Source: Olsenella profusa F0195
GTDB lineage: Bacteria > Actinomycetota > Coriobacteriia > Coriobacteriales > Atopobiaceae
Assembly (NCBI RefSeq): GCF_000468755.1
Contig: NZ_AWEZ01000062.1
Location: 1-64,000 of the forward strand
Reading direction: 5' to 3'
DNA: 64,000 bases
Below, piece by piece: positions 34,163-43,139 of this stretch; positions within the stretch are counted from its first letter, which is position 1; each line of letters starts with the position of its first letter. The notes under the pieces were generated by a model. It saw only the letters and a program-made list of their open reading frames with translations. It had not been told where the DNA came from and searched no databases. The translations under genes were made by a program, and so were the position numbers.

Positions 34163-34863
34163 CCGCCCGCGAGCAGGCCGTGGGGCGCGTGCGTAAGCTC
34201 CTCGAGCTAGGCAGGGGAAACTCCAGCGCCCAGGAGGCCACGGCGGCGGTCCTGGCCGCCCAGCGGCTCATCGTGCGGTATGGCATTGGTGATGACGAGC
34301 TGAGGGACACGAATGACGACGTGCGCATCGTGCAGATGCGCACCCGACCGCTCAGCGACTTCAGGACGTGGAGGTGGCCCCTCGCCGTCCTGGTCGCGAG
34401 GTCGTTCAGATGCAGGTTCTGGCAGGACGAGGCCCGCAGGGGCGCCCGACGCCTCCCCGCCTTCGTCTTCTATGGCTACGAGCTCGACGCCCAGGCCGCC
34501 ATGCTGGCGTACGATCGCCTCTACGCGACGGGCAACAGGCTCGCGAGGAGGCGCGTGCGCGCCCTGGCGGCCCGTGCGTCGACCACAGGGGCCTACAACT
34601 CCTACATCACGGGCTTCCTCAGGGGTGTCACGGACGAGCTAGAGAGGCAGTCGAGGGAGCTCATGGTCGTGGTTCCCAGGTCCGTGTCGGACAGGTACGA
34701 GGCCGAAGTGGAGCCCTGCCTCCGTGACGCCAGGGTGCGAGGCCTCTCGTGCGACATGAGGATGGAGGGGCTCATCCGGCGGGGGATCGAGGACGGTCGC
34801 GATGCCGTGAGATCACGACGCCTGGGCAGCCGTCCGGCCCTGGACGGGCACGGGGAGGGGTGA
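34159..34863 (+). CDS. DUF2786-domain protein of the element
   Basis: 234 residues. The N-terminus (EQAVGRVRKLLELGRGN, SAQEATAAVLAAQRLIVRYG) is the DUF2786 helical motif found in phage and mobile-element proteins. The rest contains PLAVLVARSFRCRFW and AYNSYITGFLRGVTDELERQ, common to longer DUF2786 proteins of unknown function. No enzymatic motif is visible. It overlaps the preceding small gene by 4 bp. Confidence 0.8.
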   Translation: MTAREQAVGRVRKLLELGRGNSSAQEATAAVLAAQRLIVRYGIGDDELRDTNDDVRIVQMRTRPLSDFRTWRWPLAVLVARSFRCRFWQDEARRGARRLPAFVFYGYELDAQAAMLAYDRLYATGNRLARRRVRALAARASTTGAYNSYITGFLRGVTDELERQSRELMVVVPRSVSDRYEAEVEPCLRDARVRGLSCDMRMEGLIRRGIEDGRDAVRSRRLGSRPALDGHGEG

Positions 34864-34877
34864 CGGCCATGGGCGCC

Positions 34878-35126
34878 TCACCCCCCGTACCTCTCGGCGA
34901 GGGCGATCAGCTCGTCCACGGTGCACCCCATCGCATGCGCTATGGCATGGACCTTCTTGACCTGGGGGTCGTCTATCTTGGAGTTCATGAGCATCGACAT
35001 GTAGCCATCGGAGAGGCCGGTCGCCCGGCACAGCTCCGCCTGGGTGACCCCAGCCTCCCTCGCCTTGTCCCTGATGGCGCGACCTATGTCCATGCCATGT
35101 CCTCTCTTCGCCGTGCGGGTGCCCAT
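34878..35126 (-). CDS. Small XRE-family regulator
   Basis: 82 residues. HTH GRAIRDKAREAGVTQAELCR, ATGLSDGYMSMLMNSKI, then VHAIAHAMGCTVDELIALAE. A GGGAGGTGA is 6 nt before the first ATG; a second ATG at residue 12 is also plausible. It is the only minus-strand gene in this part and faces the DUF2786 gene; it is divergent from the next regulator-like gene, again a possible switch pair. Confidence 0.87.
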   Translation of the reverse strand: MGTRTAKRGHGMDIGRAIRDKAREAGVTQAELCRATGLSDGYMSMLMNSKIDDPQVKKVHAIAHAMGCTVDELIALAERYGG

Positions 35127-35252
35127 GGTGGGTCACCTCCCATTCTAGGGCATTCCATGGACGAAGAAAGTCCGTCCAATCCTCAATGAATTGAGGTATC
35201 ATCGTGACAGAAGCTAAGCCAGTTTAGGATTGTGCGCACCGGGGTGGTTCCC

Positions 35253-35519
35253 ATGAAGGAGATAGAGACGCTCGAGGGATACGTGGCTGCCCGCTGTGCC
35301 GAGCGGGGCACGAAGAGGAAGGACCTTGCGGCGCTCCTGGGCATCAGCTCGACCTGGACCCTGAGGAGGAAGCTGAGGGGCGAAAGCCCCCTCTACCTCA
35401 AGGAGAGCAAGAGGCTTGCCGACTACCTCGGGATCACCGTGGAGGAGCTCATCGACTCCTTCCTCGATTCAGCCCCAGACGACGGCACCGTTGGCGAGGG
35501 TGGCGGATATGACACATGA
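35253..35519 (+). CDS. Small HTH-like regulator
   Basis: 88 residues starting MKEIETLEGYVAARCAERGT. The middle, KRKDLAALLGISSTWTLRRK followed by SKRLADYLGITVEELIDS, fits an XRE-like helix-turn-helix of the phage-repressor type. GGGGTGG is 6 nt before the ATG; a start 21 bp earlier is possible. It overlaps the excisionase-like gene by 11 bp, so the two are coupled. Confidence 0.75.
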   Translation: MKEIETLEGYVAARCAERGTKRKDLAALLGISSTWTLRRKLRGESPLYLKESKRLADYLGITVEELIDSFLDSAPDDGTVGEGGGYDT

Positions 35520-35829
35520 CATCCCGACCATGACCACTGGCGACCTCCTCGGCCTCCCACCCCTCATCAGGCCGGCGACCGCGGCGCGCATCGCCGCCGT
35601 GTCCGAGGAGACCATCGTCCGGCTCTGCAGGCGCGGGGCCATCAGGGCCGGCAAGGTGGGCGGCCGCTGGCGCGTCAACACCGCCGCGTTCCTCGCCTAC
35701 GTCGGCGTGGTCGCCGACGCGGCGGGCGGGCCCATGGCGGAGGGGGCGCCCGAGGCGGGCGGCCCGCTCCCGGGCCGCTACTCGGTGGACCTCTCCGACC
35801 TGCTGGGAGGTGAGGGACTGCATGGATGA
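35509..35829 (+). CDS. Excisionase-like HTH protein
   Basis: 106 residues. The segment RPATAARIAAVSEETIVRLC, RRGAIRAGKVGGRWRVNTAA is the MerR-like HTH of the excisionase/helix-turn-helix_17 family, in which a small winged domain binds and bends DNA. It could be the recombination directionality factor of the integrase, although it is 3 kb away. The C-terminus carries GRYSVDLSDLLGGEGLHG, sharing YSVDLSDLL with the 52-residue protein. It overlaps the next gene by 8 bp. Confidence 0.75.
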   Translation: MTHDIPTMTTGDLLGLPPLIRPATAARIAAVSEETIVRLCRRGAIRAGKVGGRWRVNTAAFLAYVGVVADAAGGPMAEGAPEAGGPLPGRYSVDLSDLLGGEGLHG

Positions 35830-36988
35830 CGGATGCACCGCCGTCGAGGACGGCCTCTCGGTCGTCGTGCACGAGTGGATGTGGTCCGGGGACGGCCTCG
35901 CGCTGGCGCCGGGGCCCGAGCTCATGGTCTACGCCCTCGTCTACCAGGTGACGGCCCACGGCCTCGGCGGCCTCTACGCCTCGAACTCGGCCCTGGCGGC
36001 GTCCCTCGGCCTGAGGCGCGAGACCGTGAACCGCGCCCTCAGGCGCCTGGGTGACGAGGGGCTGGTCTACGTCTGCGGCAGGGCCCAGGGGTCTCACGGC
36101 GGGATCCCCGTCAAGGTGTGGGCGACCTGCCAGCCCCCGGTCGACCGCGCCGTGAGGGGGCTCCGCCCTAGGGCCGCCGCCCAGCTCGGCGGAGCGCCGG
36201 AGGGGGTTTTCGACAGCGGCGGGCGTCCCGGCGCGGCGGAGGGGGGAGTTTTCGACAGCGGCGGCGCCCCCAATGTGACCGGGAGTCACATTGGGCCCTC
36301 CCAATGTGATCGAGAGTCACATTCCCAATGTGACCGAGATGCCAATGTGACCGAGGGTCACATTGGGAAACACCCCGCCACAACAGGCGAAACGGCACTT
36401 TTCGACAACGCCTCTCCTAGTCCTAGTCCTAGCGTTAGAAACAACAAGGACAAGGACGGGGACGCCCCACGGCCACTCACAGGCGAGGAGGGCCGTGCCT
36501 TCGCGCTCCTCTGGTCCATGAACCGGCGGAAGCCGAAGCCGGGCTTCGAGGCCTCGGACCGCGGCGAGGCGCTCGACGCCTGGCGCGAGGCGCTCGGGCG
36601 GCGGCTCACGCCGGACGTGCTCCTCGCGGCCTACCGCTCCTACTCCGGATGGCTCGACGACCTGAGGGCCCGGACGGGACGGTTCCCCGTCAAGTCCCTC
36701 GCGTCCTGGCTCCACGAGGGGGCGGACAACAAGTTCGTCGCCGCCGCCTGCGACGACGCCGCGGACCGGAGGGCACGGGAGGCCGTCGAGGTCAGGCGCC
36801 ACGGCCGCCCCGTCGTGACGCTCGGGCGGACCGCCGAGGGCGACTGGGTCTGGTCGGCCCCCGGCCACGCCGTCTCCTACGTGGCCCAGGGCGGCGGCAG
36901 GGGCATGACGAGGGAGCAGGCGATGGAGTCCGTCCGCAGGGAGGCGGGCACGGGCGTCATCTTCGAGGACGAGGAAGTGGAGGAGTAG
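35822..36988 (+). CDS. Replication-initiator-like protein with N-terminal winged helix
   Basis: 388 residues. Residues about 25-95 form a winged helix (GGLYASNSALAASLGLRRET, NRALRRLGDEGLVYV), as in plasmid and phage replication proteins. A low-complexity middle (about 115-225) is where the DNA carries iteron-like dyads. The C-terminal part (RAFALLWSMNRRKPKPGFEA, FPVKSLASWLHEGADNK) is typical of element-encoded replication or helicase-loader proteins. GGAGGTGA precedes the ATG. It may allow the excised circle to replicate. No polymerase or Rep endonuclease motif is visible, so the role is inferred. Confidence 0.65.
   Translation: MDDGCTAVEDGLSVVVHEWMWSGDGLALAPGPELMVYALVYQVTAHGLGGLYASNSALAASLGLRRETVNRALRRLGDEGLVYVCGRAQGSHGGIPVKVWATCQPPVDRAVRGLRPRAAAQLGGAPEGVFDSGGRPGAAEGGVFDSGGAPNVTGSHIGPSQCDRESHSQCDRDANVTEGHIGKHPATTGETALFDNASPSPSPSVRNNKDKDGDAPRPLTGEEGRAFALLWSMNRRKPKPGFEASDRGEALDAWREALGRRLTPDVLLAAYRSYSGWLDDLRARTGRFPVKSLASWLHEGADNKFVAAACDDAADRRAREAVEVRRHGRPVVTLGRTAEGDWVWSAPGHAVSYVAQGGGRGMTREQAMESVRREAGTGVIFEDEEVEE
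36270..36366. repeat. Iteron-like cluster of AATGTGAC dyads inside the rep-like gene
   Basis: Three 21-bp dyads of the form AATGTGAYCGRGRGTCACATT start at 36272, 36303 and 36344, with a further half-site (AATGTGACCGAGATG) at 36327. The dyad arms match exactly. They are read as protein in the low-complexity middle of the rep-like product (NVTGSHIG, QCDRESHS, NVTEGHIG). Clusters of this kind bind replication initiators or repressors. Two copies of TTTTCGACAGCGGCGG lie just upstream. Confidence 0.8.
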
Positions 36989-36991
36989 GAC

Positions 36992-37747
36992 ATGGCGACA
37001 GACGCGGGAGAGGAAAGCGTCGACCGGGCCACCCGCCTCATGGGTGAGCTGTTGAGGCTGCGCAGGGAGTACGACACGAGGCGCCAGGCGGGAGCCCGCG
37101 CCGGACGGGAGGAGGGGGCCCATGCCGGGGCCAGGCCCGTGGCCCAAGGCGGGACGGGCACCCGTCCCGCCACGGAACGCCAGGTCGCGTTCATAGACAG
37201 GCTGGTCGGACGCGGCGAGATAGACCCGGAGGAGGTCGCCTCCCTCGGCAGCAATCCGACCGTGGCCCAGGCGAACGCCCTGTTGAACGCCCATCGGGAG
37301 GCAGCGGGATACCTCGACCTGCACCGCGCGGGTGCCACGTCGAGGGCGGCGATCCGCTACGACGTGGGCGACCCCGCCGACGCGGCCTGGATATCGGAGC
37401 AGATGCGCATGCGGGGCGTCGACTGCGTCGTCGGCGAGGGGACCTCGGAGGTCCTCTACATGGACGCGGACGGCCGCGGCACCGACGCCCTGCGGGAGAT
37501 GGCCGACGGCCTGCGACACGAGCTCGATGCCATGGACGGCACCCATGACGGCCCCGTCGAGAGCGGGGTGGAGGACCAGGGGCGCGGCACGGAGGGACCC
37601 ACCCCCGAAGGCGGCGGGGGGCGCGACTACACGTTCGAGGAGGTCGCCAGCGAGTGCGAGCGGGAGTCGGCGCGCATGGCCGCCTCCATGGAGCATGACA
37701 TGGCACGCGCGGTGCCCACGGCGCTGCCCACCGAGAGGTCCCGATAG
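36992..37747 (+). CDS. Hypothetical protein of the transfer operon
   Basis: 251 residues. The segment ATERQVAFIDRLVGRGEIDP followed by NPTVAQANALLNAH resembles the short Q-x3-I-x-L ... A-x2-LI helical motif common in mobile-element proteins. It is followed by a mixed alpha/beta part (AAWISEQMRMRGVDCVVGEG) and an acidic tail. Function unknown. It is 3 bp after the rep-like gene and directly before VirD4, so it may be a relaxosome or coupling accessory. Confidence 0.65.
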   Translation: MATDAGEESVDRATRLMGELLRLRREYDTRRQAGARAGREEGAHAGARPVAQGGTGTRPATERQVAFIDRLVGRGEIDPEEVASLGSNPTVAQANALLNAHREAAGYLDLHRAGATSRAAIRYDVGDPADAAWISEQMRMRGVDCVVGEGTSEVLYMDADGRGTDALREMADGLRHELDAMDGTHDGPVESGVEDQGRGTEGPTPEGGGGRDYTFEEVASECERESARMAASMEHDMARAVPTALPTERSR

Positions 37748-39733
37748 ATGGGCGGGAAGCGACACTCCAGGATCGTCGCGGCCGCGGCCGCCTCCTCCCT
37801 CGCACTCGCCTACCTCGGCGACCGATGGGGCGAGCTGGTGGAGGCCCTGGGAGGGCCGTCATCGGCCCTCGTGGCGACCCTCCGGCTCCCGTCCGCCATC
37901 CTCGCGCTCCCCCTCCACGTCTCGGACGCGCCGATCGCCCTGCTCGCAGGCATAGTGGGGTTCTCCCTGCCCTGGGTCGTGGCGTCCCTCGGCCTCGACG
38001 AGAGGGCGCAGACCCTCTCCGGCAGGGAGTATGGCAGCGCGCGCCGCGGCAGGCTGTCGGACGGGCGCGGGTTCGCGGACACGCGTGACCCCCGCAACAA
38101 CACGATCCTGACCAGGCACCTCGGCATCGCCACCTCGGAGTCGCCCGGCGTCAGGCGGGCCCTCCCCAACCGCAACGTCCTCGTCATCGGGGGGCCTGGC
38201 TCGGGAAAGACGGCGAGGTTCGTGGAGCCGAACGTCCTGCAGCTCGGGGACCAGGACATCGTCGTCACCGACACGAAGGGGATGACGCTGCGCCGCTGCG
38301 GCCAGGCGCTCGCCGAGGCCGGCTGCGACATACGGGTCTTCAACACCGTCGACCAGGGCATGAGCGACCAGTTCAACCCCTTCGCGATGATCCGCGGCCA
38401 CGCGGACATCCCGAAGGTGGCGAGGGCCATCATCGACAACACGAACGGCGGGAGGAGGAGCAGGGAGCCCATCTGGGACAATGGCGAGGAGCTCCTGCTC
38501 GAGACGGCCCTGACGCTCCTCTACGACTGGTTCCCGCCGGAGAACCTGACCATGGCGAACGTCATCCACGTCATAGACATGATCGAGATCGACGACGAGG
38601 GCCACCGTGGGCCCTGCCCGCTCGAGGTGCTCCTGGGGCAGATCGAGACCGGCCGCGCGCCCGCCGAGGAGCCTCCCGCGCTCGCGGGAGGCGCCCCACG
38701 CCCGCGCCAGGGCGACCTGGTCCCATCGAGGCTCGTGCGCCGCGATGGGGTGCGTGCGGCAGGATGGGTTGACGCCGGTGGCAGGGCGCGCGTGGGGCTC
38801 ACCACGTCCGAGGACAGGACTCTGGAGCTCTGGCACGAGTTCAACAGCGGCGCCGCACGTACGCTCAGGAGCTTCCTCATCTCCATCCACACGAGGCTCG
38901 CGCAGATCAACCAGGAGGGCGTGCTGGGCATCCTCGCCTCCGAGAACGGACGCGACGACATGGACTTCGAGCACCTCGGGTGTGGCGAGCGCCGCCGGGT
39001 GACCTTCATCATCACGAGCGACTACGACACCAGCCTGAACGCGCTCCTAGCGCTCGTCACCTGGCAGGCCGCCAGCCTCCCTGTGCGCCATGCGGACGCC
39101 ACCACGGGCAGCCTGCCCCGTCCCGTCCACCTCGTCTTCGACGAGTTCAGGAACATAGGCAGGCTGCCGAACTTCCCGGGCATGATCTCGACGGTGCGCA
39201 GCCGCAACATCTCGATCTCGGTGATCCTGCAGGACCTCTCGCAGCTCGTCGAGGTCTATGGGGAGCATGACTCCGACGCCATCCGGGCATGCTGCACGAC
39301 CCTCCTCTACCTCTCGGGATCCACCTCCCTCGCGACCGCCAAGCCCCTCTCCGAGGAGTTCGGCACGCGGACCATCACCAAGCTGAGCTCCAACACCACG
39401 CCGGGAACCCTGCTCCCCACCACCTCTCGCGGGAGGGACGTCATCGGCCGCGCGGTCTACACCCCCGACGAGATCATGGGGCTCGCCCGCGACCGCGCCC
39501 TCGTGAGGTTCGCGGGCGAGCCCGTGATAGAGGATGCCAAGTCCGCCGTGTGGGAGCACCCGCTCTACGACGATCGCTACATGTTCCGGCCCGGCCGCGC
39601 ACCGAAGGGGGCCCGTTACTTCGACTACGTGGCATGGCGCGCCGCCGGGCGCCCCACCGGGGCGGCCGCTGCGAGATGGGCCGACGCCTACTGGTCCTCG
39701 CGCGAATACGAGGGAGGAGGAGCGATGACGTAG
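37748..39733 (+). CDS. VirD4/TraG-type coupling ATPase
   Basis: 661 residues. Two N-terminal membrane segments (about 9-25 and 48-81) are followed by Walker A GGPGSGKT (148-155), DIVVTDTKGMTLRR, and Walker B VHLVFDEFRNIGRLPNFPG. It is a membrane-bound hexameric ATPase that hands the relaxase-DNA complex to the transfer channel. The start is immediately after the previous stop. The length and motif spacing are normal for the Gram-positive VirD4 class. Confidence 0.93.
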   Translation: MGGKRHSRIVAAAAASSLALAYLGDRWGELVEALGGPSSALVATLRLPSAILALPLHVSDAPIALLAGIVGFSLPWVVASLGLDERAQTLSGREYGSARRGRLSDGRGFADTRDPRNNTILTRHLGIATSESPGVRRALPNRNVLVIGGPGSGKTARFVEPNVLQLGDQDIVVTDTKGMTLRRCGQALAEAGCDIRVFNTVDQGMSDQFNPFAMIRGHADIPKVARAIIDNTNGGRRSREPIWDNGEELLLETALTLLYDWFPPENLTMANVIHVIDMIEIDDEGHRGPCPLEVLLGQIETGRAPAEEPPALAGGAPRPRQGDLVPSRLVRRDGVRAAGWVDAGGRARVGLTTSEDRTLELWHEFNSGAARTLRSFLISIHTRLAQINQEGVLGILASENGRDDMDFEHLGCGERRRVTFIITSDYDTSLNALLALVTWQAASLPVRHADATTGSLPRPVHLVFDEFRNIGRLPNFPGMISTVRSRNISISVILQDLSQLVEVYGEHDSDAIRACCTTLLYLSGSTSLATAKPLSEEFGTRTITKLSSNTTPGTLLPTTSRGRDVIGRAVYTPDEIMGLARDRALVRFAGEPVIEDAKSAVWEHPLYDDRYMFRPGRAPKGARYFDYVAWRAAGRPTGAAAARWADAYWSSREYEGGGAMT

Positions 39734-39792
39734 GGAGACGGCCCGAGGGCAATCGGTTTTCAGACATGGCAACTATGAGATAGGAACATGAC

Positions 39793-40005
39793 ATGCTTAA
39801 TGAGGTCTTGGCCAGGGTAGCGGGAGGCGTCGGGTTCCTCGGGGGAGCCGGCATCGTCTTCGGAGTGGTGCAGCTCGGTCTCGCGGGCTCGGACGGGCCC
39901 GGGGGCGCCCGGCTCCATCAGGCCATCGCGGCGATCGTCGGCGGCGCCATCATCGCCGGCGCGGCGATCTACTTCAAGAGCCTCGACACGAGCTGGGCGG
40001 GCTAG
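39793..40005 (+). CDS. Maff2/VirB2-like small membrane protein
   Basis: 70 residues with two hydrophobic helices (GGVGFLGGAGIVFGVVQLGL and AIAAIVGGAIIAGAAIYF) joined by a Gly/Asp loop. This is the pattern of the Maff2 family found beside PrgI and VirB4 in Gram-positive conjugative elements, a candidate for the channel or pilin-like subunit. It is 4 bp before the PrgI gene. Confidence 0.8.
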   Translation: MLNEVLARVAGGVGFLGGAGIVFGVVQLGLAGSDGPGGARLHQAIAAIVGGAIIAGAAIYFKSLDTSWAG

Positions 40006-40009
40006 GGCG

Positions 40010-40465
40010 ATGCTCTCCTCCCCCGTACACAAGGACCTGACCAAGTACAGGCCCAAGATTGTCGCGGGACTGTCCTCGCGCACGCTCTCGTGCGTGGCGC
40101 TTGCGGTGGGCGTCGCCGTGGGCCTCGGGTGCTACTTCTGGTTCGTCCTCGGCATCCCCTACGACAACGTCTCCTTCCTCGTCTACGCGGCCTCCATGCC
40201 CTTCTGGGGGCTCGCCTTCTGGCGCCCCTCGGGCATGACCCCCGAGGAGTGGCTGCCCCTCTGGTGGCGCCAGGGCAGGCCCACGAACCGCCTTTCCTAC
40301 GACAACGCGGAGCGGTACCGCTCCTGGGGGCTCCTCGGCGGCCACGAGGACGCCGCCGAGGACGAGTCCCCGTGGCGGCACGGCTACCTGCGATTCGCGC
40401 GCCACCAGCGGGGCATCGAGCTCTGGGAACCAAGCCAAGGCCATCGAGGAGAGGAACATGGATAG
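40010..40465 (+). CDS. PrgI-family conjugation protein (VirB3-like)
   Basis: 151 residues. The start VHKDLTKYRPKIVAGLSSRT and two membrane helices at about 25-65 (LSCVALAVGVAVGLGCYFWF, FLVYAASMPFWGLAFW) match the PrgI family. PrgI-like proteins anchor VirB4 to the membrane. The C-terminal 60 residues are soluble and charged. It overlaps VirB4 by 8 bp. Confidence 0.85.
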   Translation: MLSSPVHKDLTKYRPKIVAGLSSRTLSCVALAVGVAVGLGCYFWFVLGIPYDNVSFLVYAASMPFWGLAFWRPSGMTPEEWLPLWWRQGRPTNRLSYDNAERYRSWGLLGGHEDAAEDESPWRHGYLRFARHQRGIELWEPSQGHRGEEHG

Positions 40466-43139
40466 GGACACGACCACGCCGGCCGGGGGGCCGACGCCAC
40501 TCTCGGACGAGCTCCGCAAGAGGGCAGGGGAGATGCTCGCCACGAACGCCTCGCGGCTGCGCCTGAGCCTCAGGGAGCGCCGTGCCGCGCTGCGCGAGCT
40601 CAGAAGGGCCAGACGCGACGCGCAGGAGGCCATCAGGGCCTCCAAGAGGGAGAGCGCGAAGGCCTCGGCCGATGCCGCGCGGCGCTACAAGAGCGTCGCA
40701 CAGCAGCTCAGGGACCGCGACAAGGCCCTCTCGGACCGGACCCGGCGACAGAGGGCGGCACGTGCGCGTGCCAGGGACGTGTACGGGGCGATCGGGTTCG
40801 ACCGGATGTTCAGGGACGGGATCTGCGAGGTCGAGGAGGGCCTCTACTCGGAGACCATGCGCTTCACCGACGTGAGCTACCAGTCCGCGCGCGAGGACTC
40901 GCAGACGGGCACCTGGAAGTCGATGTGCAGCCTGCTGGACTGGTTCGGCGCCTCGAACCTCGTCCAGTACACCATCACCAACACGCCCCTCCCCCCCGAG
41001 GAGATCGGCAGGAGGAGGTTCTTCGATCCCGACAGCTGTGGTGACAACGCGGGGCTCGCGATCCAGTACAACCGCATCCTCAACGACAAGCTGCGCGAGG
41101 GGTGCTCCAACCTGAGGCGCGGCCTCTACGTGACGTACTCGGTGGAGGCGCCGGATCCCGACCACGCCGTCCGCGAGCTCGCGGCCGCCCGAAGCCACGT
41201 CAGGCAGGAGCTCGCCTCCGTGCGCTCCATGCCGTCGGTGCTCGACGGGCGCGCGCGCCTCGAGCTCATCTCGAGCCTCACCCGCCCGGGCAAGCCCTTC
41301 GACTTCGACTACGACCGCGACCTCTCGATCCACTCGCCGCTCACAGCCAAGGACTGGGTCTGCCCCCAGACGCTCGACTTCCACCCGGCGGGGCCGGACG
41401 CCACGTGCTTCAGGTCCGACGACATGTGGTGCCAGGTCCTGGTGATGAGGGAGTCCTTCTCGTCGGAGCTCACGGACCGCTGCATATCGGACCTCCTCGA
41501 CCTCGCCATCCCCATGGCGGTGAGCTGGAACCTGCAGCCGATAGACTCCACGAAGGCCGTGCAGATGGTCAAGCAGCAGGCGGCATGGGTGCAGAAGGAG
41601 ACCATCGACCATCAGCAGCGCGCCCTCAGGAGCGGATACGACTACACCCTCATCCCCCCTGAGCTCAAGGAGATGACCTCGGAGAACGACAAGCTGCTGC
41701 ACTACCTCCTCCATGGCCAGCAGCACCTCTACCTGATGTCGGGCGTGGTGTACACCTACGCCCCCACGCGGGACCAGCTCAACGAGCAGGTGGTGAACAT
41801 CATCGGGACGGCGCAGGCGGCAGGCATACCGCTCTCGACGTTCGACCTCAGGCAGCGCGAGGGCCTCAACACGGTCCTCCCGCTCGGGCACAACCACGTG
41901 AACGTCTACCGCGACCTCATAACCGCCGAGGCGGCCATCATGATGCCGTTCACCACCCAGGAGCTCGACCAGCAGGGCGGCGGATACTACGGGCAGAACC
42001 GCATCTCGAACAACCTCGTGGTCTGCAACCGGAAGGCCCTCATGAGCCCCCACGGCTTCATCTGCGGCATGTCGGGGTCAGGCAAGTCCTTCGCCGTCAA
42101 GCGCGAGATAGAGAACACGATCCTCTCCGAGCCACGCTCGGAGATCAACATCAACGACGTCACCGGGGAGTACGAGTACCTCACCGCGGCGAACCATGGC
42201 CAGGAGCTCAGGCTCGGCCCCGACGCCAGGATCTTCATCAACCCCTTCGACATGTCGGACGCCGAGGGCCTCTCCTGGCCGGCCGCCCTCGCAGGGAAGG
42301 TGGACGCCATCTCGGCCATGACGAGCGCAATCATGGCCGAGGGGGGAGAGGCGCTGTCGATGAAGCAGCGCACCGTCATCTCCAGGTCCGTGGACGCCGC
42401 CTACCGCCAGGCGCACGAGCGATCAGGGCCGGATGCGGCACCCACGCTCGAGGACTTCTGCCGGATGCTCGAGGAGACGCCGGGGGACATGGGGCGCTCC
42501 GAGGCGCTGGAGCTGCGCGTCGTATACGACCGCTTCGTCTCGGGGCCGATGAGCTTCCTGAACCACCAGAGCAACATCGACTACACGAACCGCATCATCT
42601 CATGGGACACCAGGGACGTTCCCGCCGACATGCGCGTCTTCGTCATGCTCGCCACCCTCGAGGCCCAACGCAACCGCATGTTCTACAACTACTCCCGCGG
42701 AGTCCCCACCTACATATACATCGACGAGGTCCAGTCGCTCTTCGAGCACCCGGCCATCATCACCTACCTCGCCCGCCTGTGGCGCGAGAGTCGCAAGTTC
42801 GGCGGCATCATGACCGGCATGACGCAGGACGCCACCGCCATAGCGAACCACAAGGAGGCGAGCGCCATCCTCAACCAGAGCGGCTTCTTCCTCCTACTGA
42901 GGCAGCCGGACGCGGATAGGGCGTTCTGGGCCGAGTCCCGCGGTCTCTCGGACCGCGAGGTCGAGGCGATAGACGACACCTGCCGTCCCGGTCAGGGGCT
43001 GCTCATCGCCGACGCCGCGCGCGTCCCCATCACGGATGACTTCCCCACCGGCAACGACCTCTATGACATGTTCGACACGAGCCCGGAGGAGTACGCCCGC
43101 AGGCTCGCCGGGCTGAGGCAGGCAGGCCGTGCAAGATAG
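40458..43139 (+). CDS. VirB4/TraE-type secretion ATPase
   Basis: 893 residues. An N-terminal charged coiled coil spans about 25-110, followed by the VirB4 N-domain. Walker A CGMSGSGKSFAVKREIEN is near 537, INDVTGEYEYL follows, and Walker B TYIYIDEVQSLFEHPA lies near 755. The C-terminal TGMTQDATAIANHKEASAIL is typical. It powers channel assembly and substrate transfer. It overlaps both neighbours in the operon. Confidence 0.93.
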   Translation: MDRDTTTPAGGPTPLSDELRKRAGEMLATNASRLRLSLRERRAALRELRRARRDAQEAIRASKRESAKASADAARRYKSVAQQLRDRDKALSDRTRRQRAARARARDVYGAIGFDRMFRDGICEVEEGLYSETMRFTDVSYQSAREDSQTGTWKSMCSLLDWFGASNLVQYTITNTPLPPEEIGRRRFFDPDSCGDNAGLAIQYNRILNDKLREGCSNLRRGLYVTYSVEAPDPDHAVRELAAARSHVRQELASVRSMPSVLDGRARLELISSLTRPGKPFDFDYDRDLSIHSPLTAKDWVCPQTLDFHPAGPDATCFRSDDMWCQVLVMRESFSSELTDRCISDLLDLAIPMAVSWNLQPIDSTKAVQMVKQQAAWVQKETIDHQQRALRSGYDYTLIPPELKEMTSENDKLLHYLLHGQQHLYLMSGVVYTYAPTRDQLNEQVVNIIGTAQAAGIPLSTFDLRQREGLNTVLPLGHNHVNVYRDLITAEAAIMMPFTTQELDQQGGGYYGQNRISNNLVVCNRKALMSPHGFICGMSGSGKSFAVKREIENTILSEPRSEININDVTGEYEYLTAANHGQELRLGPDARIFINPFDMSDAEGLSWPAALAGKVDAISAMTSAIMAEGGEALSMKQRTVISRSVDAAYRQAHERSGPDAAPTLEDFCRMLEETPGDMGRSEALELRVVYDRFVSGPMSFLNHQSNIDYTNRIISWDTRDVPADMRVFVMLATLEAQRNRMFYNYSRGVPTYIYIDEVQSLFEHPAIITYLARLWRESRKFGGIMTGMTQDATAIANHKEASAILNQSGFFLLLRQPDADRAFWAESRGLSDREVEAIDDTCRPGQGLLIADAARVPITDDFPTGNDLYDMFDTSPEEYARRLAGLRQAGRAR

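Noticed and set aside
36207-36366. CRISPR array
   Set aside because: The repeats are palindromic, irregularly spaced by about 10-20 bp, and part of a coding frame; there are no spacers of constant length and no cas genes.
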